Source: Sedimenticola sp. (lineage in GTDB: Bacteria; Pseudomonadota; Gammaproteobacteria; Chromatiales; Chromatiaceae). From it: a stretch of DNA of 10,702 nt. The DNA lies in the NCBI GenBank assembly GCA_030619405.1, contig JAUXBK010000073.1, forward strand, positions 1-10,702, in the 5' to 3' direction. Made by a program: the position numbers and the translations under genes. Positions 1 through 5,323 of this stretch are shown one piece after another. Each line of letters opens with the position of its first letter. Position 1 is the first letter of the stretch. The notes beneath the pieces are model-generated. The model had not been told where the DNA came from, searched no databases, and worked only from the letters and a program-made list of their open reading frames with translations.

Positions 1-461
1 AAGCGGAATAGTTTCAGAATCTCGGCCTTGGGATCGACGATCCAATATTCCTGCACCCCATAACGGCCATAGAGCACCTTCTTGTAGCCTTGATCCCGCT
101 CCTCGGTCCCGGGTGAGAGGATCTCCACCACCAGATGGGGCGCTCCCTGAATCTCCTGCTCGGCAATGATATCGAGTCGATCATTGCCGATAAAAACGAT
201 ATCGGGCTGGGCAACCTCTCTGCCTTTTCCCGCGCCAAACACCACATCGATGGGGGAATAGAAAACACGGCCTGACTGATGCTCACGTACAAACTGAATC
301 AGCAAAAACTCAAGATTACGGGATACAGCCTGATGCAGTACAGTGGGTGCCGGAACCATTACCAAATCTCCATCCAATAGTTCATATCGTTTTTCCATCG
401 ACTCCGGCAAGCTCTTGTATTCATCATAAGTGAAACGGACGTTTGGATTGGGTGTACTCAT
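1..461 (-). CDS. Uma2 family putative nuclease (DUF820), 3' end cut by window edge
   Basis: The reading frame starts at an ATG at 461 and stays open for 153 codons to the window edge, so the C-terminus is missing. I translated it directly. It shows the Uma2 pattern of a PD-(D/E)XK nuclease-like fold: PDIVFIG at residues 86-92, VVEILSP at 111-117 (E113 as candidate acidic residue), lysines at 127-128 and GVQEYWIVDP at 135-144. The N-terminus (YELLDGDLVMVPAPT, residues 26-40) also matches the family. Uma2 proteins are usually about 180-200 residues, so some 30-50 residues probably lie outside the window. Their cellular role is not well established. They are abundant in cyanobacteria and scattered in proteobacteria, often in accessory DNA. 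The upstream Shine-Dalgarno is weak (GGGAT). The family call is firm; nuclease activity is inferred. Confidence 0.88.
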   Translation of the reverse strand, partial: MSTPNPNVRFTYDEYKSLPESMEKRYELLDGDLVMVPAPTVLHQAVSRNLEFLLIQFVREHQSGRVFYSPIDVVFGAGKGREVAQPDIVFIGNDRLDIIAEQEIQGAPHLVVEILSPGTEERDQGYKKVLYGRYGVQEYWIVDPKAEILKLFR

Positions 462-551
462 AGTGATCCCGTTTTGCAAAAGCCGAAATAAACTTTCCTG
501 ATTACCTACGTGTCTAAGCTATGCTCCAAGGCAAGGGGCGGTCTGGACGCT

Positions 552-680
552 GTAGGGGGGATAAGCGTAGCGCATCCACCATCCTGGGCGTTGCGGCATG
601 TGGTCAGACCATTGGTGGATGCGGCGCGCATAAGTGTAGCGCAAAACGAAAGTTCTGTGCGCGCGCCTTATCCCCCCTAC
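552..680. repeat. 129-bp element with perfect 14-bp terminal inverted repeats
   Basis: The left end (552-565, GTAGGGGGGATAAG) is the exact reverse complement of the right end (667-680). Inside it, GCATCCACCA at 572-581 pairs perfectly with TGGTGGATGC at 613-622, so the element can fold as nested stems. I see no obvious target-site duplication. The right part (609-680) is repeated at 3999-4070 with about 12 differences in 72 aligned positions and no gaps. It resembles the short GTAGGGTGGAT-type palindromic repeats common in gammaproteobacterial intergenic DNA. It has no coding capacity, so any mobility would need enzymes supplied elsewhere. Confidence 0.75.
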
Positions 681-691
681 GAAATAACCCC

Positions 692-711
692 GTAACTTCT
701 CAATAACCCGG
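692..711 (-). repeat. Short dispersed motif, copy A
   Basis: Read on the minus strand this is CCGGGTTATTGAGAAGTTAC. It matches 2857-2876 on the + strand at 18 of 20 positions. A shorter match (12 of 13) lies at 825-837. All three copies are intergenic and next to other repeat elements or gene boundaries. Function unknown. Confidence 0.5.
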
Positions 712-719
712 GGCAACGG

Positions 720-800
720 GTAGGGTGGATCAAGGAGCGCAGCGACGGATCCACCAATGCTCCGTAGCCTGGTGTATCCGCTCCGCTTGATACACCCTAC
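720..800. repeat. Paired-hairpin palindromic element, GTAGGGTG ends
   Basis: The left end GTAGGGTGGATCAAG (720-734) and the reverse complement of the right end (786-800) agree at 14 of 15 positions. Each half is itself a perfect 8-bp stem: GGTGGATC 724-731 with GATCCACC 748-755, and GGTGTATC 771-778 with GATACACC 789-796. The one base that differs between the two stems is changed on both arms, so pairing is kept in each half. This belongs to the same broad GTAGGGTGGAT-type repeat class as the element at 552-680. Confidence 0.75.
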
Positions 801-833
801 ATTTTTTGATTCTTGCCTGAACTCATTGAGAAT

Positions 834-886
834 TTACATAACCCCCTCTCTCCCCAGATGGTGTTGGGGTGAGGGGGGTTATGTAA
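834..886. repeat. Long C-rich/G-rich stem-loop
   Basis: TTACATAACCCC at 834-845 is the exact reverse complement of 875-886. The inner arms (C/T-rich to 856, G-rich from 865) continue pairing with a bulge, leaving a loop of about eight bases. No T-run follows, so it is not a standard terminator on either strand. A similar CCCCTCTCCC / GGGAGAGGGG stem-loop is found at 4286-4340. Confidence 0.65.
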
Positions 887-976
887 CAAGATTACCATCC
901 AGCAGCTGTACTCCGTAAATAATATCGTCCCGGGTTACCCAGCGATCACTGACCCTTGGCTGTTCCAAACTAAGCG

Positions 977-1017
977 TTGCATCGCACGCCTTACTGTATT
1001 ACAGTTTGTATTATATC
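977..1017 (+). promoter_or_regulatory. Likely toxin-antitoxin promoter with operator dyad
   Basis: ACTGTA (993-998) and TACAGT (1000-1005) form a perfect 6-bp dyad around one central base. It lies 32 bases ahead of the antitoxin ATG. AT-rich candidate -10 sequences follow at once (TATTAT 1009-1014 or TATATC 1012-1017). No -35 has ideal spacing; TTACTG at 991-996 is the nearest candidate and would overlap the dyad. Ribbon-helix-helix antitoxins normally bind short palindromes over their own promoter, so autorepression through this dyad is the natural reading. The operator call is inferred from position and symmetry. Confidence 0.5.
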
Positions 1018-1036
1018 GTTATCGAGAGAATGAAAC

Positions 1037-1297
1037 ATGGGTACCAGAACCGTCCGGCTTGACGATGAAGCCGAAAAAACGCTGAAACGACTACGCAATG
1101 TGACAGGGCTGTCTATCTCCGAGGTGCTGAAACGCGGTTTGAGCGCCTACGAGACCCAAGCGTTGGAGCACGCCAACCGCAAACCCTACGACATATTCTG
1201 CGAGTTGGAACTGGGCGAAGGCGGTTATGCCATCGCGCCTGCACGGAAGGCCAAGTCCGCGGTTACCGACGCCATTCGCCGGAAGCACAAGCGATGA
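1037..1297 (+). CDS. Ribbon-helix-helix (CopG/MetJ/Arc-type) antitoxin
   Basis: The 86-residue product begins TRTVRLDDEAEKTLKRL (residues 3-19), the beta-strand and first helix of a ribbon-helix-helix DNA-binding domain. The second helix follows at about residues 24-38 (GLSISEVLKRGLSAY). The C-terminal half, from about residue 45, is the likely toxin-binding tail and carries a basic end (RRKHKR). It should act in the cytoplasm as a dimer that binds the operator dyad upstream and neutralises the PIN protein encoded next. Its last four bases (ATGA) overlap the toxin start, the usual translational coupling of such pairs. The ribosome site is modest (GAGAGA about 7 bases ahead of ATG). The fold is clear; the antitoxin role rests on the adjacent PIN gene. 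Confidence 0.88.
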   Translation: MGTRTVRLDDEAEKTLKRLRNVTGLSISEVLKRGLSAYETQALEHANRKPYDIFCELELGEGGYAIAPARKAKSAVTDAIRRKHKR

Positions 1298-1707
1298 TTC
1301 TGGCTGACACCGGGCCACTTGTCGCCCTGTTCGATCCCGCCGATAGCGATCACAAACGATGCGTGAACATACTAGCGGACATCAGGGAGCCCTTGGGCAC
1401 GACGATCCCCGTGCTCACCGAAGCCTTCCACCTGCTCAGCCCCGGCAGCATCGGTTCCCAGCGGCTGATGGACTTCGTAACAGGCCATGGTCTAACCGTC
1501 TTGTTCTTGGACGACAGAGCCCTGGTCCGAGCCTTCGCGTTGATGGCCCAGTATGCAGACCGCCCGATGGATCTCGCGGACGCCTCCCTCGTAGTTCTCG
1601 CCGAAACCCTGAAGATGCGTAGGATCTTTACCATTGACCGCGACGATTTTACGACCTATCGAATCAAGCAAGGGCATCGGCATGTTCCTTTCGAGGTTCT
1701 GGATTGA
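1294..1707 (+). CDS. vapC: PIN-domain ribonuclease toxin, VapC-like
   Basis: The 137-residue product has the full set of PIN-domain acidic positions: D5 in LADTGPLVALFD, E43 in VLTEAFHLL, D93/D96 in MDLADASLVV and D115 in FTIDRDDF. These coordinate the metal used to cut RNA. VapC relatives cleave tRNA or rRNA; the target here cannot be told from sequence. Length is normal for the family (about 130-140). The start codon overlaps the antitoxin stop as ATGA, so expression is coupled to the antitoxin. No catalytic residue looks missing, so the toxin is probably active. The gene converges on the polysaccharide gene ending at 1767, with no convincing terminator in the 59 bases between. Confidence 0.9.
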   Translation: MILADTGPLVALFDPADSDHKRCVNILADIREPLGTTIPVLTEAFHLLSPGSIGSQRLMDFVTGHGLTVLFLDDRALVRAFALMAQYADRPMDLADASLVVLAETLKMRRIFTIDRDDFTTYRIKQGHRHVPFEVLD

Positions 1708-1766
1708 GCGGATGGCGCCCCTCATGACTGACTTTTATCGGCCATATGTTAAAGATAGCCTCTGGC

Positions 1767-2816
1767 TCATCTCACTTTGCGCATTACCAGGAGGGTAACG
1801 AGCAGACAGAGCCCGGCCCAGCCGATCAGCAGTAGCCACTGCAGAAGCGCGTCGGCCCGACTACTGTACGACAGGGCGACGGCAGCGCAGACCGCCATCA
1901 GCAGCCAGGCCCGCAGGAGGGTTTTCCGGTGGCCCCAGCCGGCCTGCACCAGGCGCTGATAGAGGTGCTCCCGATGGGCCTCCCAGACCCGTTCACCACG
2001 CAATGCCCTGCGGCCCAGGGTGAAGGTGGCGTCGATGATGAAAGGGGAGAACAGGATGATCCCGGCCAGCAGGGGCAACAGACCTCTGGCCGCCCCCCAG
2101 AGGGTCATGGCAGCGGCCAGATACCCCAGTACGGATGAGCCCGCGTCCCCCATGAAGATTCGGGCAGGGGGGAAATTCCAGATCAGAAACCCGGCAACGG
2201 CGGCGGCGATAATGCCGTTGATGGCGGCGTATTGAAAGTCACCCGCCGGCAACGCCAGAGCGGCCAGCGAGGTAAACCCGATGACCGCCATGCCACCGGC
2301 AAAGCCATCCATACCATCCATGAAGTTGTAGAGATTGGTCATCCAGACGACATAGCCCAGGGTGAGCGCTGTCCCCCACACCGGCAGCAGGGCGATCTCA
2401 ACCCCGGGGAACCGCATCTCTCCGGGAACCAGCCCCGCGACAATCAGAAGAGCCGCGGCCAGGGTCTGCAGCGCCAGCCTGAGCAGGGGACTCACATCCA
2501 TCAGATCGTCGGCCGTCCCCACCGCCGCCAGCAGCGCCGCCCCGGCTGCCACCCAGCTCAGCCCGTGCCAGAAACCGGCCGCTAGCGCCAGAACCCCGGC
2601 AACCAGTGCCATGGCGAACAGAAAGGCCAGGCCACCGCTGCGGGGGATTGGTCTGTAGTGCAGGGAGCGGGCGTTGGGGTTATCCAGGATATGAAAGAGC
2701 GACCGCGGGTGCAGGAAACGCCGGGTCACGCCCGCCGCCAGCAGAAAGGCCGCCAGCATGACCAGGGCCAAGGTCAGCCAGATGTAGCTATTCCAGACCT
2801 CACCATTTCCGTTCAA
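1767..2816 (-). CDS. Glycosyltransferase family 4, WecA/WbpL-like undecaprenyl-phosphate sugar-1-phosphate transferase
   Basis: The 349-residue product is a multi-pass inner-membrane protein of the MraY/WecA superfamily, which moves an N-acetylhexosamine-1-phosphate from UDP-sugar to undecaprenyl phosphate and so starts O-antigen or other glycans. Family landmarks are present in order: NARSLHYRPIPRSGG (48-62), the TADDLMD aspartates (D103, D104), NFMDGMDGFAGG (164-175), RIFMGDAGS (219-227) and the histidine motif AHREHLYQRL (280-289). About ten hydrophobic segments are visible. The start is a TTG at 2816. No in-frame ATG exists upstream before the stop at 2864, and the first in-frame ATG (residue 20) would cut into the first membrane helix. 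The ribosome site is weak. It lies 66 bases after the WbpP-like gene and is probably co-transcribed with it. It resembles WbpL more than MraY from context; the exact sugar is unknown. Confidence 0.85.
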   Translation of the reverse strand: MNGNGEVWNSYIWLTLALVMLAAFLLAAGVTRRFLHPRSLFHILDNPNARSLHYRPIPRSGGLAFLFAMALVAGVLALAAGFWHGLSWVAAGAALLAAVGTADDLMDVSPLLRLALQTLAAALLIVAGLVPGEMRFPGVEIALLPVWGTALTLGYVVWMTNLYNFMDGMDGFAGGMAVIGFTSLAALALPAGDFQYAAINGIIAAAVAGFLIWNFPPARIFMGDAGSSVLGYLAAAMTLWGAARGLLPLLAGIILFSPFIIDATFTLGRRALRGERVWEAHREHLYQRLVQAGWGHRKTLLRAWLLMAVCAAVALSYSSRADALLQWLLLIGWAGLCLLVTLLVMRKVR

Positions 2817-2856
2817 AATCGTCTCATTGAAACACCGTTCACGGTTTTTTTCATGA

Positions 2857-2876
2857 CCGGGTTACTGAGAAATTAC
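2857..2876 (+). repeat. Short dispersed motif, copy B
   Basis: CCGGGTTACTGAGAAATTAC lies between the epimerase stop and the transferase start. It differs at two positions from the copy on the opposite strand at 692-711, and a related 13-base core occurs at 825-837. Being between two genes of one presumed transcript, it would be transcribed. Confidence 0.45.
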
Positions 2877-2882
2877 AACCCG

Positions 2883-3914
2883 TCAACCCAGTGCCTTCAC
2901 ATACCAGTCCATCGCCTCATCCAGCCCCTGGTCGATCCGGTGGCTCGGCGCATACCCCAGCAGTGTTTGCGCCTTGCCGATATCCGCCTGGGAGTGGCGC
3001 ACGTCGCCGGCACGAAACGCCCGATAGGTGGGCTCGGCCTTTTGCAGGCCGGGGCGCCGCTCAAGCAGGCGCTCCTGAATGAAGTGAAACAGCTGGTTTA
3101 GGCTGGTCCGGTCGTTGAGTGCCACGTTATAGATCTGGTCCGTAGCCTCTTCGCTCTCCGTCGTGGCGGCCAGCAGGTTCATCTGCACCGTGTTGTCGAT
3201 ATAGCAGAAATCCCGGCTGGTCTCGCCATCGCCGTTGATGAAGACCTCCTCGCCCGCCAGCAGGCCGGCCACCCATTTCGGGATTACCGCGGCATAGGCC
3301 CCGTTCGGGTCCTGGCGCTTGCCGAAGATATTGAAATAACGCAGTCCGATGCTCTTGAAGCCGTAGCTGCGGGCAAACACACTGGCGTAGAGTTCGTTCA
3401 CCACCTTGGTGACCGCATAGGGGCTCAGGGGGTTGCCGATTTTGTCCTCTACTTTAGGGAGGTCAGGATGGTCGCCATAGGTAGAGCTGGAGGCGGCGTA
3501 GACGAAACGCCTCACATCGGCATCCCGGGCGGCAACCAGCATATTGAGATAACCGTCGATATTGGCCCGATTGGTATTGATCGGGTCCTCGATGGAGCGC
3601 GGCACCGAGCCCAGAGCCGCCTGATGCAGCACGTAGTCCACTCCCTGGCAGGCCTGCTGACAGGTGCCCAGCTGACAGATATCACCCTCGATGAAGTGGA
3701 AGGCCTCGGTCTTGGGGGTTTGCCCCGCATCGGCCAGGGCCTGATCGATATTGTGCTGGTATCCGGTGGCGAAGTTGTCCAGCCCCACCACCCGCTGATT
3801 CAGCTTCAGCAGGGCCTCCAGCAGATTGGAGCCGATGAAACCCGCCACCCCGGTGACCAGCCAGGTCTTTCGATGGGATCGCAGGTGCGCCTGCAGTGTC
3901 TGGTATTTCGTCAT
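2883..3914 (-). CDS. wbpP: UDP-N-acetylglucosamine 4-epimerase, WbpP/TviC-like
   Basis: The 343-residue product is an extended short-chain dehydrogenase/reductase that closely follows the Pseudomonas aeruginosa WbpP sequence as I know it. WbpP interconverts UDP-GlcNAc and UDP-GalNAc (and their uronic acids) using bound NAD. Visible features are the Rossmann motif TGVAGFIGSN (21-30, GxxGxxG at 22-28), LDNFATG (45-51), YVLHQAALGSVPRSI (94-108), SSSTYGDH (142-149) and the catalytic Y166xxxK170 in SPYAVTK, plus GLRYFNIFGKRQDPNGAY and NGDGETSRDFCYI further on. I chose the ATG at 3914, not the upstream one at 3950, because AGAAGG sits five bases before it and the WbpP N-terminus aligns there. The product most likely feeds the O-antigen/exopolysaccharide pathway with the downstream transferase. 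TviC is the equivalent name in Vi-antigen systems. Confidence 0.92.
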   Translation of the reverse strand: MTKYQTLQAHLRSHRKTWLVTGVAGFIGSNLLEALLKLNQRVVGLDNFATGYQHNIDQALADAGQTPKTEAFHFIEGDICQLGTCQQACQGVDYVLHQAALGSVPRSIEDPINTNRANIDGYLNMLVAARDADVRRFVYAASSSTYGDHPDLPKVEDKIGNPLSPYAVTKVVNELYASVFARSYGFKSIGLRYFNIFGKRQDPNGAYAAVIPKWVAGLLAGEEVFINGDGETSRDFCYIDNTVQMNLLAATTESEEATDQIYNVALNDRTSLNQLFHFIQERLLERRPGLQKAEPTYRAFRAGDVRHSQADIGKAQTLLGYAPSHRIDQGLDEAMDWYVKALG

Positions 3915-3969
3915 TACTGCCTTCTGTCTGGTTGGCCCCGGCATCGGCACTGCGATACCTGCAGCCCGG

Positions 3970-3997
3970 ATTATATCCGATATCGTGGTTGTATCAG
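3970..3997 (-). promoter_or_regulatory. Candidate sigma-70 promoter for the wbpP-like gene
   Basis: On the minus strand a perfect TATAAT (3975-3970) follows CTGATA (3997-3992, four of six -35 consensus bases) with a 16-base spacer. It lies 55 bases ahead of the chosen epimerase ATG. The -35 falls at the edge of the partial repeat ending at 4070. This suggests the polysaccharide pair has its own promoter and does not depend on read-through from ilvE. Confidence 0.5.
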
Positions 3998-3998
3998 G

Positions 3999-4070
3999 CC
4001 ATTGGTGGATGCGGCGCGCAAAAGCATGGTGCAGATCAAAAGAGCTGTGGGCGCGCCTTAGCCCCCCTAC
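3999..4070. repeat. Half-copy of the 552-680 element
   Basis: These 72 bases align without gaps to 609-680 with about 12 differences. They include an identical block at the left (CCATTGGTGGATGCGGCGCG) and the same right terminus (…CCCCCCTAC). The matching left half is absent; 3971-3998 does not carry the other terminal repeat. The right terminus provides the TAG stop of the zinc-finger gene at 4069-4067. Confidence 0.7.
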
Positions 4071-4258
4071 GACTTCAGACGGTACTCGGTACTGCAGTAG
4101 GGGCAGGCGATCTGGCCGCCATCCTGTTTTAGCGGCAAGTAGACCCGGGGGTGGAGCGATGCCGGGTCGACGCCCCTTGGCGGGCAGCAGACGGGAAAGT
4201 CGCTGGCGCTGACCTCCACGATAGGGGGCGGGTTGCGGGTTGCTGTTGCTTCGGTCAT
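4067..4258 (-). CDS. Small CHCC-type zinc-finger domain protein
   Basis: The 63-residue product (65 if the ATG at 4264 is used) carries the CHCC zinc-binding pattern: cysteines C24/C25 in FPVCCP, H36 in LHPRVYLPL, and C52 and C55 in ACPYCSTEYRL. This is the domain related to the mitochondrial complex I accessory subunit NDUFS6. The bacterial members are short, largely uncharacterised proteins, often found just after ilvE. The start at 4258 is preferred because GGGAG lies nine bases upstream; it would be only three bases from the ATG at 4264. The stop codon TAG lies inside the terminal repeat of the element at 3999-4070. A long stem-loop (4286-4340) separates it from ilvE. Function remains unknown; a zinc-binding structural role is inferred. 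Confidence 0.82.
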   Translation of the reverse strand: MTEATATRNPPPIVEVSASDFPVCCPPRGVDPASLHPRVYLPLKQDGGQIACPYCSTEYRLKS

Positions 4259-4285
4259 ATTCATATACTCCCGATTACTTGAGGT

Positions 4286-4340
4286 TCTTGCAAAACTCTT
4301 AATTCCCCTCTCCCGGAGGGAGAGGGGGTATTTTGCAAGA
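4286..4340. repeat. Two-part stem-loop in the ilvE / zinc-finger gap
   Basis: TCTTGCAAAA (4286-4295) is the exact reverse complement of 4331-4340. CCCCTCTCCC (4305-4314) is the exact reverse complement of 4318-4327 around a three-base loop. An uneven internal loop (nine bases against three) separates the two stems. There is no T-run on the minus strand after it, so a standard terminator is unlikely. It could stabilise the ilvE mRNA end or reduce read-through into the zinc-finger gene. It may simply be a dispersed repeat like 834-886. Confidence 0.65.
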
Positions 4341-4351
4341 GTCTCACTTGT

Positions 4352-5275
4352 TCAGACATAGGTCAGCCACTCGGGATACACATCCCGCCGGCCCTGAACC
4401 TGATCGAAATAGAGGCTCTGCAGCTGTTCGGTGACAGGTCCCCGGGTGCCACTGCCGATGGTCCGGTTGTCAACCTCCCGGATCGGCGTCACTTCGGCCG
4501 CAGAGCCGGTGAAAAAGGCCTCATCGGCGATATAGACCTCGTCCCGGGTGATGCGCTTCTCCACCACCCGGATACCCAGTTCCTCTGCCAGGGTGATGAC
4601 GGTGCGGCGGGTGATACCATCCAGCGCCGAGGTGAGGTCCGGGGTATAGAGTACGCCGTCACGCACGATGAACAGGTTTTCTCCCGAGCCCTCCATGACG
4701 AAACCCTGGGGATCCAGCAGCAACGCTTCGTCATAGCCGTCGTCCAGGGCCTCTTTCAGGGCCAGCATGGAGTTCATGTAGTTGCCGTTGGCCTTGGCCC
4801 GGCACATGGTGATATTGACGTGATGGCGGGTGAAGGAGGAGACCCGGACCCGGATGCCGTTGCGCAGGCTCTCTTCTCCCAGATAGGCCCCCCAGTCCCA
4901 GGCGGCCACCATCACGTGCACTTCCAGATTGTCTGCCCGCAGCCCCATCCCCTCGGAACCGTAGAAGCACATCGGGCGCAGATAGGCAGAGGAGAGACCG
5001 TTGTCCCGCACGGCGGCGATCTGGGCCTGGTTCAGGGTCTCCCTGTCGTAGGGGATCTTCATGCCCAGGATGTGAGCAGAACGGAACAATCGGTCGGTGT
5101 GATCCTGCAGCCGGAAGATGGCGGGGCCGGCAGGCGTTTCGTAGGCGCGCACCCCTTCGAACACCCCCATTCCGTAATGCAGCGTGTGCGTCAGGACATG
5201 CACCTTCGCCTCGCGCCAGGGCACCATCTCACCATCGAACCAGATCCACCCGTCACGATCCGCGAATGTCGACAT
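4352..5275 (-). CDS. ilvE: Branched-chain amino acid aminotransferase
   Basis: The 307-residue product is a fold-type IV PLP enzyme that carries out the last step of valine, leucine and isoleucine synthesis, moving an amino group between glutamate and the branched 2-oxo acids. The PLP lysine is K161 in CRAKANGNYMNS. Other family landmarks are HYGMGVFEGVRAYET (33-47), EGSGENLF (195-202), DGITRRTVI (219-227) and FFTGSAAEVTPI (254-265). Length equals that of typical IlvE (about 305-310). The ATG at 5275 is chosen over the longer frame from 5323 because GGAG sits eight bases before it and IlvE proteins start about here. It lies 48 bases after glnE and is probably in the same transcript; the glnE-ilvE order also occurs in Pseudomonas. 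Confidence 0.95.
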   Translation of the reverse strand: MSTFADRDGWIWFDGEMVPWREAKVHVLTHTLHYGMGVFEGVRAYETPAGPAIFRLQDHTDRLFRSAHILGMKIPYDRETLNQAQIAAVRDNGLSSAYLRPMCFYGSEGMGLRADNLEVHVMVAAWDWGAYLGEESLRNGIRVRVSSFTRHHVNITMCRAKANGNYMNSMLALKEALDDGYDEALLLDPQGFVMEGSGENLFIVRDGVLYTPDLTSALDGITRRTVITLAEELGIRVVEKRITRDEVYIADEAFFTGSAAEVTPIREVDNRTIGSGTRGPVTEQLQSLYFDQVQGRRDVYPEWLTYV

Positions 5276-5323
5276 TTCTCTTTCTCCAACCGTTCTGCAG
5301 CCCTTCGAGGCACCGGCACCCAA

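Larger units (their letters stand above)
462..1036. other. Gene-free stretch packed with palindromic repeats
   Basis: No credible gene lies between the divergent Uma2 and antitoxin genes. Short open frames at 510-716 are translations of an inverted-repeat element. The stretch holds a terminal-inverted-repeat element at 552-680, a copy of a short dispersed motif at 692-711, a paired-hairpin element at 720-800, a long C-rich/G-rich stem-loop at 834-886, and the presumed antitoxin promoter/operator at about 977-1017. Such crowding is typical of a spot that accumulates small non-autonomous repeats. Confidence 0.7.

Noticed and set aside
510..716. Three short open frames on both strands in the intergenic stretch
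   Set aside because: They translate the inverted-repeat element at 552-680 in different frames; no ribosome site or family resemblance.
462..1036. CRISPR array in the repeat-rich stretch
   Set aside because: The repeats are palindromic, of different kinds and not regularly spaced; no cas gene is present.
1749..1766. Possible terminator after the transferase gene (AGCC-AGA-GGCT then T-rich, minus strand)
   Set aside because: The stem is only four base pairs and the T-run is interrupted; too weak to call.
3915..3950. Twelve-codon N-terminal extension of the epimerase
   Set aside because: AGAAGG is correctly placed for the ATG at 3914, and WbpP begins there.
5276..5323. Sixteen-codon N-terminal extension of ilvE
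   Set aside because: No family counterpart, and a good ribosome site precedes the ATG at 5275.
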